The notes under the pieces were generated by a model. It saw only the letters and a list, made by a program, of their open reading frames with translations. It had not been told where the DNA came from and did no database searches. A program made the translations under genes and the position numbers. From Candidatus Methanoperedens sp. (GTDB lineage Archaea; Halobacteriota; Methanosarcinia; Methanosarcinales; Methanoperedenaceae): 64,000 nt of DNA. The DNA is taken from contig VEPN01000009.1 in the NCBI GenBank assembly GCA_012026835.1, positions 1-64,000 on the forward strand, read 5' to 3'. Shown piece after piece: positions 26,564-35,273 of this stretch (within the stretch, counting starts at the first letter, position 1; each line of letters opens with the position of its first letter).

Positions 26564-27771
26564 TCCGACTTAGCTCTCCTGCGTCTCATAAACACAAAGA
26601 ACGCGGCAATTATGATAACTGCTGCCGCAAGGACTGCCATCACAGGTAAGAGGGACAGCTTGTTTGCATTTTCTTTTTGTGGGGCCTTTGAACTATTGAA
26701 CATAACGCCCAGCACCTCAGACTCATGCCAGTTGTTCCCGTTCTTGAATTTCAGCTTGAAACCGATATTCTCCGGATTGACTGCTTTCATGCCGAACTTG
26801 ACCGTGAAAAGCTCATCAGGCTCCATAGTACCTATGAAATACTCGGCAGGCTCGAACGTTGCATTCCCGACAGGGATAACAGTTGCAGCCTGGACAGTAT
26901 TCGGCCTGTTGTTCGCTACGTTGAGTATAATCTGGCCAGAAATCAATTCTGGTGTCTCAGAGAACGTGGTTCCTATAGAGGAAGAATCTACTTTTACCGG
27001 AATCTTGAGATTCAGGCTGTAAAGCCTTGCTGCCCCTTTGAGGTCAAAGTCAAGGAAGTACGTGCCGTCGGGAGTATCATTCTTCACCTTTATCGTATAT
27101 GAAAGCTCAACAGAATCGCCGGGTCCCACGATACCTGCATTGTAATATGGTTCGCTGGTCACGTCCACAGCCTCATTCCCGAGAAGCTCTGCCGACTGTA
27201 TCTGGGAATTCATACTGTAATCCTTGCCGTCAATTTTGATCGTGTATGCTGAAGCGCTGTTTTTCAGCGTGAGGGTCACAGTGGCCGTATCGCCTGCCAT
27301 GAGTACCTCTGGTGAAACCATATATTTTTCAAGCCTCACAGTCCCTCTTGCGTTAACAACCTCACTTCCTACCTCGATATCGAATTCCTTTTTGGTGAAA
27401 TCGCCATCTATCCTGTAGCCGATCTCTATTGTATTTGTACCCACAAAGGCGTTCTTATCTGCATGAACAGAATATTTGTACACTATTTCATCCTTTTTCC
27501 GTATTGTTCCGGGGTATTTTATCATGCTCTCCCCTGATTTTACCGAGAAAGGATATTTCGGGACAAATTCAACAGCTACGCCGCTTACGTCGTAATCCCC
27601 GATATTTTTGATCCTGACCCATATGCTGAAATCCGAGTCCGGGCTGACAGGATAAGGGTCATATTTAATAAGGCTTATTTCAAGCTGGCTCTCTGCAACA
27701 CCTGCGCTCACTGCACCTGTAAAAGATAATATGATGCAAAGCGCGATTAATATTTTAATTCTTTTGTACAT
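26560..27771 (-). CDS. Exported COG1361-like (CARDB/NEW3-type) surface protein
   Basis: 403 residues with a signal peptide (IKILIALCIILSFTGAVSAG), three or more beta-sandwich repeats (SPDSDFSIWVRIKNIGDYDV; LMAGDTATVTLTLKNSASAY; VGPGDSVELSYTIKVKNDTP) and a C-terminal TM helix followed by RRRRAKSE. This is the archaeal COG1361 S-layer-like layout often encoded with MacB-type ABC proteins. It probably plays an adaptor role for the permease it overlaps. The 5' end overlaps the ABC-2 permease stop by 17 bp. Confidence 0.83.
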   Translation of the reverse strand: MYKRIKILIALCIILSFTGAVSAGVAESQLEISLIKYDPYPVSPDSDFSIWVRIKNIGDYDVSGVAVEFVPKYPFSVKSGESMIKYPGTIRKKDEIVYKYSVHADKNAFVGTNTIEIGYRIDGDFTKKEFDIEVGSEVVNARGTVRLEKYMVSPEVLMAGDTATVTLTLKNSASAYTIKIDGKDYSMNSQIQSAELLGNEAVDVTSEPYYNAGIVGPGDSVELSYTIKVKNDTPDGTYFLDFDLKGAARLYSLNLKIPVKVDSSSIGTTFSETPELISGQIILNVANNRPNTVQAATVIPVGNATFEPAEYFIGTMEPDELFTVKFGMKAVNPENIGFKLKFKNGNNWHESEVLGVMFNSSKAPQKENANKLSLLPVMAVLAAAVIIIAAFFVFMRRRRAKSE

Positions 27772-28939
27772 ATTTTATCACCTCACCGATAGTTGGCTTT
27801 TTCCCGTACATCAAAAGACTTGCCCTGAATATCCTGACAGAAAGTTCAATGATAAGGTAAGTCGATGCGACCAGTATCAGGATACTGATTATTATTTCAT
27901 ATAACGGCACCTCTGTTATGGAAAGCCGAAGGATCATTGAAATTGGAGATGTCAGGGGTAAAAAGCTCAGGGCTTTTGAAAGAAGTGCATTGGGGTTTGC
28001 GATTATGTATTCGGAAACGATTAACGGCATCGCCCCTGTTATCGTAAAAATCCCCGCCATCTGCTGTCCTTCCCTTGAAGTTGTTGCGATTGCCCCAACA
28101 CCAGCCATTATGCTTGCAAAGACAAAGTAACCTGATATGAAATACATGGATGCCAGCACAAGTATAGGGATAGAGATATTGACCTTATCCAGTACGATTG
28201 CAGCTACTATCGGGTTCGATAATAACAGCGTTATCCCGATAGTTTTCCAGATAAGTACCTGCGTCAGGCCAACTGCTCCAAGCCCGATCACTTTGCCTGT
28301 GAGCAGATCTTTGTACGAGACAGAAGACAGGAGTATCTCCATGACCCTGTTCTCTTTTTCTTCCACGACCCCCTGCAATAGGAAATTTGATGACGTGAAT
28401 ATTGACATCATGAAGATCATCGCAAATGCGATGGGTACTAAAATCGTGAATATTCCTTCCCTGCTTATCTCTCCTTTCTCGTCCATTGTGAAAAATTCGC
28501 TGTTCATCGGTTTTTTTGCCCGTTCTATGATCTCTCCTTTTTCACCTTTTAGCAGGTTGCCCAGCAGGAAGTCCCGTATCTGGTCTTCAATTGTTCTTGA
28601 CCCTTCAAAGTCCCTTTTTGCTGAAAATATATTGATCCTTCCTGTGACAGTATAATTATCAGGTATGACAAAGAAATGGGTTATCTTCTTGTCGAGAAGG
28701 TCTTTTTTTGCAAATTCTACATCTGCATATTCCGTGAAATTCAAAGGCTCAAATAAGCCTGTTTTATCCACGAAGCCAATACTATATTCCTCCTGGGTCA
28801 TGGTACTGCCCATTAAGAGAATCGGAAGACCGCCTACAGCAAGAATAAATAGCGGAACCCCGAAAGTCACGAAAAGGAATTCTTTCCTGCGTATGTTATA
28901 CAGGTATTCATGTTTTGCAATTATACCCCACTTTTTCAT
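27755..28939 (-). CDS. ABC-2 type permease (NatB-like)
   Basis: 394 residues: an N-terminal TM after KHEYLYNIRRKEFLFVTFG, a ~150-residue extracytoplasmic region, and six or so TM helices with VVEEKENRVMEILLSSVSYKD between the first two, the standard signature of NatB/YhaP-type ABC-2 permeases that export Na+ or other substrates with a NatA ATPase. The ATPase gene is directly upstream with a 4-bp ATGA overlap. The substrate is unknown. Confidence 0.9.
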   Translation of the reverse strand: MKKWGIIAKHEYLYNIRRKEFLFVTFGVPLFILAVGGLPILLMGSTMTQEEYSIGFVDKTGLFEPLNFTEYADVEFAKKDLLDKKITHFFVIPDNYTVTGRINIFSAKRDFEGSRTIEDQIRDFLLGNLLKGEKGEIIERAKKPMNSEFFTMDEKGEISREGIFTILVPIAFAMIFMMSIFTSSNFLLQGVVEEKENRVMEILLSSVSYKDLLTGKVIGLGAVGLTQVLIWKTIGITLLLSNPIVAAIVLDKVNISIPILVLASMYFISGYFVFASIMAGVGAIATTSREGQQMAGIFTITGAMPLIVSEYIIANPNALLSKALSFLPLTSPISMILRLSITEVPLYEIIISILILVASTYLIIELSVRIFRASLLMYGKKPTIGEVIKYVQKN

Positions 28940-29817
28940 GTGCCCTCCACAACCTGGATGAATATTTCGTTAAGAGAGGGGGTGGATAACTCGAACCTGT
29001 TGACCCTCACCTTTTCAACTACAGATTTCAACACGTCCTGCGGATCTGTACCTGCTTCAAGAGCCAATTCTGCATAATTGCCTGAAAGATTTGTTTTCCT
29101 TACCCCCGCAATATTTTTTAGCTCCCCTTCGAACTCAAGGAAAATCGTGTTTTTCCCGTACCTGGATTTAATTTCACTGACGCTGCCGTACAGTACGCCG
29201 CTTCCCCTGTTTATCATAAATATCCTGTCGCACATGCGCTCGACCTGGTCCATCATATGCGTGCTGATGAGTATTGTTTTCCCTTCTTTGCCAAGTTCAA
29301 TTATCAGGTCTTTGACAAGCTTCGTATTAACAGGATCAAGCCCTGAGAAAGGTTCATCAAGGATTATGATTTCCGGGTCATGGATAATCGCTGCAATTAT
29401 CTGTACCTTCTGCTGCATGCCCTTGCTGAGTTCTCCGATTTTTTTGTCCCTATGTGAAGAGAGGCCCATCTTCTCAAGCAGTTCCAGCGCCCTCTCTTTA
29501 TTTGGTTTATTCTTGAGCGCCCCAAGATAATTGAGGGTGTCCATCACACTCAGCCTTCGGTAAAGCCCGCGTTCTTCCGGCAGGTAACCGATACTGTCTT
29601 TTATCCCGTCAGAAAGCGAGCTCCCCAGGATTCTTATCACGCCCGAATCCGCCCTGATCATATCAAGAAGCATGCGGATGATGGTGGTTTTTCCAGCCCC
29701 GTTAGGCCCTATAAGGCCGAATATCTCGCCGGATGCTATGTTAAAAGATATATCGCTGACAACCGCCTGGCCGCTGAAGGACTTTGAGGCATGCAGGATT
29801 TCCACTTTATGTTCCAT
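28936..29817 (-). CDS. ABC transporter ATPase (NatA-like)
   Basis: A 293-residue ATP-binding subunit: Walker A GPNGAGKT (~residue 39), signature LSKGMQQKVQ, Walker B IIILDEPFSGLD, H-loop STHMM, then a ~75-residue C-terminal DUF4162-like extension typical of the DRA/NatA class. It pairs with the ABC-2 permease that follows. Its start overlaps the end of the upstream MacB-like ATPase gene by 11 bp. Confidence 0.93.
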   Translation of the reverse strand: MEHKVEILHASKSFSGQAVVSDISFNIASGEIFGLIGPNGAGKTTIIRMLLDMIRADSGVIRILGSSLSDGIKDSIGYLPEERGLYRRLSVMDTLNYLGALKNKPNKERALELLEKMGLSSHRDKKIGELSKGMQQKVQIIAAIIHDPEIIILDEPFSGLDPVNTKLVKDLIIELGKEGKTILISTHMMDQVERMCDRIFMINRGSGVLYGSVSEIKSRYGKNTIFLEFEGELKNIAGVRKTNLSGNYAELALEAGTDPQDVLKSVVEKVRVNRFELSTPSLNEIFIQVVEGT

Positions 29818-30487
29818 TTTCTATCCTCCCGTCCCTCAGCCTGATAATCCTGTCACAGTTTTCCCGGGAAAGAACCTGGTCATGGGTCACCATGAGAATG
29901 GTTCGCCCTTCGCCATGCAATTGATTGAATATCTGCATAATCTCCTGGCCTGTTTTTGAGTCAAGGTTTCCGGTCGGTTCATCTGCAAGCAGTATCTCGG
30001 GTTCGTTGGCAAGCGCCCGGGCGATAGCAACCCTCTGGCGCTGCCCGCCTGAAAGCTCGGAAGGCCTGTGGTTCACCCTGTCACCAAGACCGAGCATTTC
30101 AAGTAACTTTGAGGCTCTTTTCGTTCTTTGCACGCGGGAAATATCCTGGTAGACCATCGGCATTTCCACGTTTTTCAGGGCTGTCAGGCGCGATATCAGG
30201 TTAAAGGTCTGGAACACGAAGCCGATCTTCTTTCCCCTGATTCGTGCAAGCTCAATATCGGAAAGAAGCGATGTATCCCTGTCGCCTATGATGATTTTCC
30301 CGGATGTAGGCCTATCAAGGCAGCCGATAAGGTTCATCAGCGTGCTTTTTCCGCTGCCGGATGGGCCCATGATTGCTGCGAATTCGCCTTCGTTCACAGA
30401 AAGGTTGATTTCGTGAAGTATGGGTACTTCGAGCTTGCCAAGCTGGTAGGATTTGGAGACGTCCTCGATATTCAGCACGATTCTCAT
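29807..30487 (-). CDS. ABC transporter ATPase (MacB/LolD-like)
   Basis: 226 residues of the MacB/LolD/FtsE class: VSKSYQLGKLEVPILHEINL, Walker A GPSGSGKST, the class-typical FVFQTFNLISRLTALKNVEM, signature LSGGQRQRVAIARAL and Walker B ILLADEPTGNLDS. The start is ATG at 30487, which overlaps the YIP1 gene stop as ATGA. An in-frame ATG at 30514 is less likely. The permease partner would be the FtsX-type gene at the far end of the operon (25355-26563). Confidence 0.92.
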   Translation of the reverse strand: MRIVLNIEDVSKSYQLGKLEVPILHEINLSVNEGEFAAIMGPSGSGKSTLMNLIGCLDRPTSGKIIIGDRDTSLLSDIELARIRGKKIGFVFQTFNLISRLTALKNVEMPMVYQDISRVQRTKRASKLLEMLGLGDRVNHRPSELSGGQRQRVAIARALANEPEILLADEPTGNLDSKTGQEIMQIFNQLHGEGRTILMVTHDQVLSRENCDRIIRLRDGRIENGT

Positions 30488-31131
30488 AGGATGCCCATGC
30501 TCCGGAATGTCCACAACAGGGATATAACGACAAATACAAGCGGTATCCCTGCCACGATTGCGGATTTAGCGGCCGAGAGCCTGTGCGCTTCCTGTATTCC
30601 AAAGAACAGGATTATTGATGCCCATATCTGCATGATTATCGCGATTATATTTAAATTTATGAAGTAAGAACTCTCATAAAATTCTCTCATTGCAGTTGGG
30701 TCAGTCGGTGAGATAGTTATTGTTATAGGATCGATGATCAAAAGCATTGCAATACTGATGAGATTTGCAAAAATCATGGGAATAAAGCTGTAGCCCGCAA
30801 TTGTCATCATCTGGGGATGGAATTTGCCCTCACCGCCTAAAGCCATAGAAACAAGATGAACTATCCCTGCGATAATGAACCAACCGATGAAAGAGCCTAT
30901 CAGGGCGACCAGGATTCCGAAAATTGCCATCATTGTTGATGCTGGCATTTCCGGAAAGCCCTCAAAAACATAAGTCACTTTGTATGATTGTATATAAGCA
31001 GCAAGTGCTCCAAGGACTGCGGATATCCCCACGATCGTCACAGCCTCCTCTATCATGGGCTGCTCAGATATGCTTTTCATGGCGTTTTTCGGGTTTTTTA
31101 TTGTTTCAATTATTTTTTCTGTGAAATTCAT
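30484..31131 (-). CDS. YIP1-family membrane protein
   Basis: 215 residues with an N-terminal amphipathic stretch (NFTEKIIETIKNPKNAMKSI) and five TM helices, containing ALGGEGKFHPQMMTIAGYSF, the conserved core of the YIP1 domain. Prokaryotic YIP1 proteins often sit beside ABC or lipid-related genes, with no defined role. It is the first gene of the six-gene ABC operon (31131 to 25355). A CCTCC-complement ribosome site (ggagg) precedes the ATG. Confidence 0.82.
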   Translation of the reverse strand: MNFTEKIIETIKNPKNAMKSISEQPMIEEAVTIVGISAVLGALAAYIQSYKVTYVFEGFPEMPASTMMAIFGILVALIGSFIGWFIIAGIVHLVSMALGGEGKFHPQMMTIAGYSFIPMIFANLISIAMLLIIDPITITISPTDPTAMREFYESSYFINLNIIAIIMQIWASIILFFGIQEAHRLSAAKSAIVAGIPLVFVVISLLWTFRSMGIL

Positions 31132-31263
31132 AATTTCCCTCCTGTGCTTCAGTTTGTGCCTGCTTCAACCCTCAATATTGGATTTTCAAGTCTGTCTATT
31201 AATGGACAAACCTGATTTTAAATAACAGTATTCTATTTAACCTTTACCCTCGGATAAAGAAAA

Positions 31264-31458
31264 TTATTCCTCGAAGATAAAGACCTCCTCTATCCTGGAT
31301 TTTAAGACCTTTGCAACATCATACGCAAGTTTTAATGACGGATTGTATTTTCCTTTTTCCAGGAAAACAATAGTTTCCCTCCTGACGCCTACTTTATCGG
31401 CGAGTTCTTCCTGCGTTAAGTCGTATCTTGCCCGAAGCTCCTTGATTCTGGTTTTCAT
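31264..31458 (-). CDS. HTH transcriptional regulator (Xre/YgzD type)
   Basis: A 64-residue single-domain [23 protein letters not shown] then [20 protein letters not shown], the classic five-helix Cro/C1 fold without extra domains. Such mini-regulators commonly accompany DUF2178-like membrane proteins and repress their own operon. It is encoded last, with the start overlapping the stop of the 144-residue membrane protein by 1 bp. The candidate operator is upstream of 32711. Confidence 0.92.
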   Translation of the reverse strand: MKTRIKELRARYDLTQEELADKVGVRRETIVFLEKGKYNPSLKLAYDVAKVLKSRIEEVFIFEE

Positions 31459-31892
31459 TATACTTCGCCTTTTTTGTCAAGATAATAGTAAACAATTATC
31501 CAAAGAAACACGCAGGCAACCAGAATTACATTTACGGTGCTTGTATATTCAAGCTTTAAATTAAAGGCGCTGTTAGCCAGGCCCGAAACAGTGAGGCTTC
31601 CAAGAAGCAGGAAAAATGCAAAAAACCCGGCTTTCTCGACTGTCCGCCTGGACCGTTCATCACCTATTGTTTTTCCTTCTGATTCTGCTTTGATTCTTTT
31701 GATATTCAAACATGCATATCCTATAAGGGTCAACCCTGTAAGAAACCCGCCAAGTGCGCCTTTTTCATAATACAGCCTCCCTTCATGAATGTTCTGGAAC
31801 ATATTAAAAGAACTAAATAAGAATAAAACTACACTTAGTGACAGTAAAATCTTATTTATCAATAGCGTTTTTTTGTTTTCATTAATATTCAT
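31458..31892 (-). CDS. DUF2178-like four-TM membrane protein
   Basis: 144 residues with four hydrophobic segments: two before and two after a cytosolic loop containing [20 protein letters not shown]. The DER(S/R)...KA motif between TM2 and TM3 is characteristic of the DUF2178/DUF3796-like group that pairs with YgzD-type HTH proteins. It is probably a membrane partner in a small regulatory module. Its biochemical role is unknown. Confidence 0.75.
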   Translation of the reverse strand: MNINENKKTLLINKILLSLSVVLFLFSSFNMFQNIHEGRLYYEKGALGGFLTGLTLIGYACLNIKRIKAESEGKTIGDERSRRTVEKAGFFAFFLLLGSLTVSGLANSAFNLKLEYTSTVNVILVACVFLWIIVYYYLDKKGEV

Positions 31893-31912
31893 ATCGTATC
31901 ACCGTATTATTA

Positions 31913-32302
31913 CTAAAATCCGATATTTCTCTTGATTTTTCCATAATAGTACACGCCAAAGAACATCGCGCCTACTGCTGCCACCATTACGATGCCCAGT
32001 GCCATATAAGTCTCAATGAAGTCAGGTCTGTAAAGATCAATCGCCAGTAACAGGACTATGGTTGACCATGTTGCCCAGAACGCCAGCACTGCTGACTTGC
32101 CTTCTACCCACTCTGTCAGTTCATCCGAGACAATTTCTTTCTTTCTTGCCTGAAGGGATAATGCCAGTATCGCACCTCCAACGGATAGAAGAATTATCCC
32201 GATATAGCTGTATGTTTTAAGGCCCACTAATAAGATACCGACAGCAGTTGCTATGGCTGAACCAATGAGTTTTGCCTTATTGTATTTCCCTGCTTTTTCC
32301 AT
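31913..32302 (-). CDS. DUF2178-like four-TM membrane protein (paralogue 2)
   Basis: 129 residues with four TM helices and the loop ARKKEIVSDELTEWVEGKSA between TM2 and TM3. A SDEL..W..GK pattern replaces the DERS motif of its neighbour, but the layout is the same. It ends in basic residues (YYGKIKRNIGF). It is flanked by two similar genes, so three divergent paralogues lie in a row upstream of the HTH gene. Confidence 0.7.
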   Translation of the reverse strand: MEKAGKYNKAKLIGSAIATAVGILLVGLKTYSYIGIILLSVGGAILALSLQARKKEIVSDELTEWVEGKSAVLAFWATWSTIVLLLAIDLYRPDFIETYMALGIVMVAAVGAMFFGVYYYGKIKRNIGF

Positions 32303-32324
32303 TTCAATAACCTCCTTGAATTCA

Positions 32325-32711
32325 CTAAAACTCGATTTCTCTTTTTATCTTTTTATAATACCAGTGGCACGCAATTTTGGATAAAATCATAACGGCAATC
32401 AAAATTGCCATAACTTCAAATGCATCAAAAAGCGACGGGTAAAAATGCAATGTAATTGTCAGTACCCCGATTGTTGAAATCACCATGAATAGCGCAAATT
32501 CCGAACTCATGGCGGATATTCTTTTTGACATTTCATCTTTTTTTATATTATTTTTAGATATCAGTTTTCCTAAAAAATAATTTGAGAATATCGCTATTCC
32601 GGCTGCTGCCATCATACTCACCCCGGCGGTATCACCGTAAAAAGACAATATAATGGCAGCTATCCCAAAGATCGAACCTATTACCAGTTTTACCAGGTCT
32701 GCTTTTTCCAT
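32325..32711 (-). CDS. DUF2178-like four-TM membrane protein (paralogue 3)
   Basis: 128 residues from ATG 32711, which follows GGAG at the right distance. An in-frame ATG at 32741 lacks a site. Four TM helices surround the loop SKNNIKKDEMSKRISAMSSE, with a DEMS..I motif at the equivalent of DERS. The C-terminus (WYYKKIKREIEF) matches paralogue 2 (YYGKIKRNIGF), indicating gene duplication. First gene of the four-gene operon. Confidence 0.72.
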   Translation of the reverse strand: MEKADLVKLVIGSIFGIAAIILSFYGDTAGVSMMAAAGIAIFSNYFLGKLISKNNIKKDEMSKRISAMSSEFALFMVISTIGVLTITLHFYPSLFDAFEVMAILIAVMILSKIACHWYYKKIKREIEF

Positions 32712-32724
32712 CTGTATTCTCCTA

Positions 32725-32784
32725 TGTTGTATATTTAACACATAAAGTTAGATATTTACAATATTATGTTATATATTTCTAACA
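32725..32784 (-). promoter_or_regulatory. Promoter with two TGTT...AACA dyads, candidate HTH operator
   Basis: Upstream of the membrane-protein/HTH operon are two similar dyads: TGTT-N8-AACA (32725-32740) and TGTTA-N8-TAACA (32767-32784), both AT-rich and overlapping TATA-like sequence. Spacing and symmetry suit the dimeric Cro-like regulator encoded in the operon (autorepression is inferred). Confidence 0.4.
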
Positions 32785-32893
32785 CGTACTTAAAGCTTAT
32801 GGTCAAGAAAAAACAGCATTTGTTAATGTTCATGCAAAGTTCGCAAAGATAATGCTGTTGGATTTTATTTTCAGTAATTAGCGAAATTGTAAT

Positions 32894-34141
32894 TCAAACC
32901 TCTGCAAACACTGCTGCCTTCCCCAGCTCCTCCTCTATCCTTAGTAACTGGTTATACTTCGCATTCCTCTCGCTCCTTGCCGGAGCCCCTGTCTTTATAA
33001 GCTCGGCGCCGATAGCCACCGAAATATCCGCTATCGTAGTATCCTCGGTCTCGGCAGACCTGTGGCTCACGACGACCTTGAACCTGTTCTTCTGGGCAAG
33101 CCTTGCGGCATCAAAAGCCTCAGACAGCGTGCCAATCTGGTTGACCTTCAGCAGCAAGGCATTTCCTGCGTTCATCTTTATGCCTTTCTCAAGCCGTTTC
33201 ACGTTTGTCACAAAAAGATCATCGCCGATGATTATGGTATCCTTCAGTTTTCCTGTCAGGGCGGCAAAATCATCAAATGCCTCTTCATGGAACGGGTCTT
33301 CGATTGAGAGGATTGGATAGGTCCGAACGAGATCGGAATAATAATCTGCCAGGTCATCAGGAGAAAAAGAACTTCCATCGATACTGTATATGCCATTCTT
33401 GTAAAACTCCGAGGCTGCGGCATCAAGACCAATGCTTATCTCTTGTCCGTATCCCGCCTCCTCAATGGCAGAGGTCACGGCATCAAGCGCATCCCTTGTA
33501 TTCGAAAGCGGTGGGGCGTAACCGCCTTCGTAACCCACATTGACGGCCGATGCGCCATATTTTTTAACAAGTATGGAACCCAGCGTATGATACGTCTCAG
33601 CGCCCATACGCAGAGATTCGGAATATGTCTTTGCGCCTCTTGGCTGTATCATGAATTCCTGGATAGCAAGCCGGTTGCCTGCGTGTTTTCCCCCGTTTAT
33701 TATGTTCATGGTCGGGCAGGGAAGAGTAAACGAGTTCGCGCCTCCAAGATAGCGGTAAAGGGAAAGCCCGAGAGAATCGGCAGCCGAATGGACAACAGCC
33801 AGTGAAACACCGAGTATAGCGTTTGCCCCGAGCCTTGATTTGTTCGGGGTGCCGTCAAGTTCTATCATTGTCATGTCAATTTCGCGCTGGTCCCGCACAT
33901 CCATGCCGACGAGTGTATCCTTAATTTCTGTATTGACATTATTTACGGCTTTAGTGACGCCTTTTCCGAGATAACGTTTTTCTTTATCCCTCAATTCAAG
34001 CGCCTCATTTGTCCCGGTGGAAGCGCCAGATGGGACGCTTGCGCGGCCGAATCCGCTTTCTGTCAGAACATCGACTTCTACAGTTGGATTTCCCCTTGAA
34101 TCAAGTATTTCACGTGCATGAATGTGCTCAATTGTAAACAA
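32894..34141 (-). CDS. eno: Enolase (phosphopyruvate hydratase)
   Basis: A 415-residue enolase converting 2-phosphoglycerate to PEP. It has [17 protein letters not shown] and PSGASTG at the N-terminus, [20 protein letters not shown], Mg2+ ligand region [13 protein letters not shown] and [24 protein letters not shown] with catalytic Lys, and [11 protein letters not shown] near the C-terminus. All key residues are present and the length is typical. It is followed at its 5' side by small genes, and no classic archaeal rpoK-eno-rpsB cluster is seen here. Confidence 0.98.
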   Translation of the reverse strand: MFTIEHIHAREILDSRGNPTVEVDVLTESGFGRASVPSGASTGTNEALELRDKEKRYLGKGVTKAVNNVNTEIKDTLVGMDVRDQREIDMTMIELDGTPNKSRLGANAILGVSLAVVHSAADSLGLSLYRYLGGANSFTLPCPTMNIINGGKHAGNRLAIQEFMIQPRGAKTYSESLRMGAETYHTLGSILVKKYGASAVNVGYEGGYAPPLSNTRDALDAVTSAIEEAGYGQEISIGLDAAASEFYKNGIYSIDGSSFSPDDLADYYSDLVRTYPILSIEDPFHEEAFDDFAALTGKLKDTIIIGDDLFVTNVKRLEKGIKMNAGNALLLKVNQIGTLSEAFDAARLAQKNRFKVVVSHRSAETEDTTIADISVAIGAELIKTGAPARSERNAKYNQLLRIEEELGKAAVFAEV

Positions 34142-34191
34142 TATCTCACCTTTTGACCTGAATAGGCACGAATGTACTTAATTTTAAGTAT

Positions 34192-34338
34192 TCATCCCAA
34201 CAGAGCTTCCTCGATCGTAAAAGCATTCCTGCCGCAGTCCGCGCATGATACCATAGCGATCCCTTTGATGAAATCTGCGCTGGTTACCGTTATCATATGC
34301 TTGCAATTGGGGCATTTGTATTGTCCGGTTGAAGTCAT
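34192..34338 (-). CDS. 48-residue zinc-ribbon protein
   Basis: ATG at 34338 opens a 48-codon gene with KCPNCKHMI and SCADCGRNAF, two CxxC knuckles 20 residues apart, then FTIEEALLG. A GGTGGT ribosome site lies 5 bases upstream and the start overlaps the TGA of the upstream broken ORF (ATGA), so they were once a coupled pair. It lies ~50 bp upstream of eno on the same strand. Confidence 0.7.
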   Translation of the reverse strand: MTSTGQYKCPNCKHMITVTSADFIKGIAMVSCADCGRNAFTIEEALLG

Positions 34339-34544
34339 ATCAACCACCAGACATAATCAAGCAGTCTGGGATCGCCAGGACTTTTGAACAGTATAATACC
34401 CTGTTCGATTTTTATATTGTTATCATAGCCTGTACTCTTACTGTGTCCTTTCTCTGGGGCAAAGTAAATTCCTTCTTTTTTCTTGTAGTGTCATTTTAGA
34501 TCATCTAATGCCTCTATAACCCCGCAGGTATTCAAATGGTTAAT
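34335..34544 (-). pseudogene. Small unknown gene interrupted by TGA
   Basis: In one frame the minus strand reads NTCGVIEALDDLK, then TGA (34491-34493), then HYKKKEGIYFAPEKGHSKST followed by NIKIEQGIILFKSPGDPR and LLDYVWWLI, ending at TGA 34335-34337. The protein-like character on both sides of the stop and the ATGA coupling to the downstream zinc-ribbon gene indicate a real ~65-70 residue gene with an internal nonsense codon. No ATG, GTG or TTG follows the internal stop until the last codons. Confidence 0.55.
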
Positions 34545-34593
34545 TCATAAGGCAATTATTGTCACGACAGTTCAGGTTTTGTTTAAGTAGTGA

Positions 34594-34887
34594 CAAAAAT
34601 ATATCGAACCAAAAAGAGGAGGTTTTTATCCGCAAAACCGCCAATTACCGAATATGAGTTATGAATATAAGAACAGCTCAAAAATGGTACCTGAATGGAG
34701 AAGATATTATGACCCGCTGGCTGTGGATGATGTTGGAAAGGCCCTTGAATCAGGCGATAAGAACCAGGTACTTGCCAGTATGGACACTGTTTTCCAGACA
34801 TGCGCCAAATGCCATGTGGCAACCAAAACCAAAGTGTTCGCAAAATATAACTGGAAGGATTTGAGAGATGTAAAAATGAAGAAATAA
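34594..34887 (+). pseudogene. c-type cytochrome remnant (single CxxCH)
   Basis: From the TGA at 34591 the frame encodes YIEPKRGGFYPQNRQLPNMS, then PEWRRYYDPLAVDDVGKALE, VLASMDTVFQTCAKCHVATK and a short basic tail. TCAKCH is one heme-c site, with a mono-heme cytochrome-like surround. ATG at 34654 could start a 77-residue protein, but homologous-looking sequence begins upstream of it, behind two stops, and there is no signal peptide, which heme c attachment requires. It is therefore probably the 3' end of a broken exported cytochrome. Confidence 0.65.
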
Positions 34888-34892
34888 ATTAT

Positions 34893-35207
34893 TCATTTCC
34901 TTTTTTTCATATAATCCGCAAAACCGGAATTTAGCACGACCATGACCCCGGTTGTGAAAACCAGCAGGCCCAGCAATCTTGGATTTGAAGTTCTTTCGAT
35001 AATCAGTAAAACTCCCGAGTGAAGTATCAGAAGACCTAAAACCAGCGACATTATCTCTTTATGGTTCCTGAAAAGCGTATAGTATAAAAGACCCGCAAAC
35101 AGGGTTCCGAAGCCGAAGTATTGAAAAGATGAATTATTATAATAGAATCCTATTAATAAAAACACTGCTCCCAAAAATCCCAGGAATACTATTTTTCGTT
35201 TGTTCAT
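34893..35207 (-). CDS. Small four-TM membrane protein
   Basis: About 104 residues from ATG 35207 (MNKRKIVFLG), or 113 from ATG 35234. Four hydrophobic helices (IVFLGFLGAVFLLIGFYY; FGFGTLFAGLLYYTLF; SLVLGLLILHSGVLLIIE; LLGLLVFTTGVMVVLNS) and a basic tail (YMKKRK). Not recognised. The upstream boundary touches the direct repeat at 35236-35273, so its original promoter or upstream partner was separated from it by the kinase/methylase cassette. Confidence 0.65.
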   Translation of the reverse strand: MNKRKIVFLGFLGAVFLLIGFYYNNSSFQYFGFGTLFAGLLYYTLFRNHKEIMSLVLGLLILHSGVLLIIERTSNPRLLGLLVFTTGVMVVLNSGFADYMKKRK

Positions 35208-35235
35208 ATAGATCGGTTTCTTAAATACCTGCATA

Positions 35236-35273
35236 TCTATGTTATATTTCTTAATCCCTTCGCCTTCTCCGGA
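35236..35273. repeat. 38-bp direct repeat, left copy (att-like)
   Basis: Matches 40135-40172 at 35 of 38 positions in the same orientation. Read on the minus strand it is a copy of the end of the 105-codon gene (LRNIT-stop against LRSIT-stop). It starts right after the stop of the last cassette gene (35274-35276). The pair brackets the three-gene island exactly. Confidence 0.85.

Noticed and set aside
22130-34544. Genome-wide TGA recoding (several genes seem interrupted by in-frame TGA)
   Set aside because: Many intact genes end in TGA, including AmrS-region neighbours and scpA-type overlaps (ATGA). The interruptions are better explained as separate decay events, and the cytochrome fragment also has TAG before the TGA.
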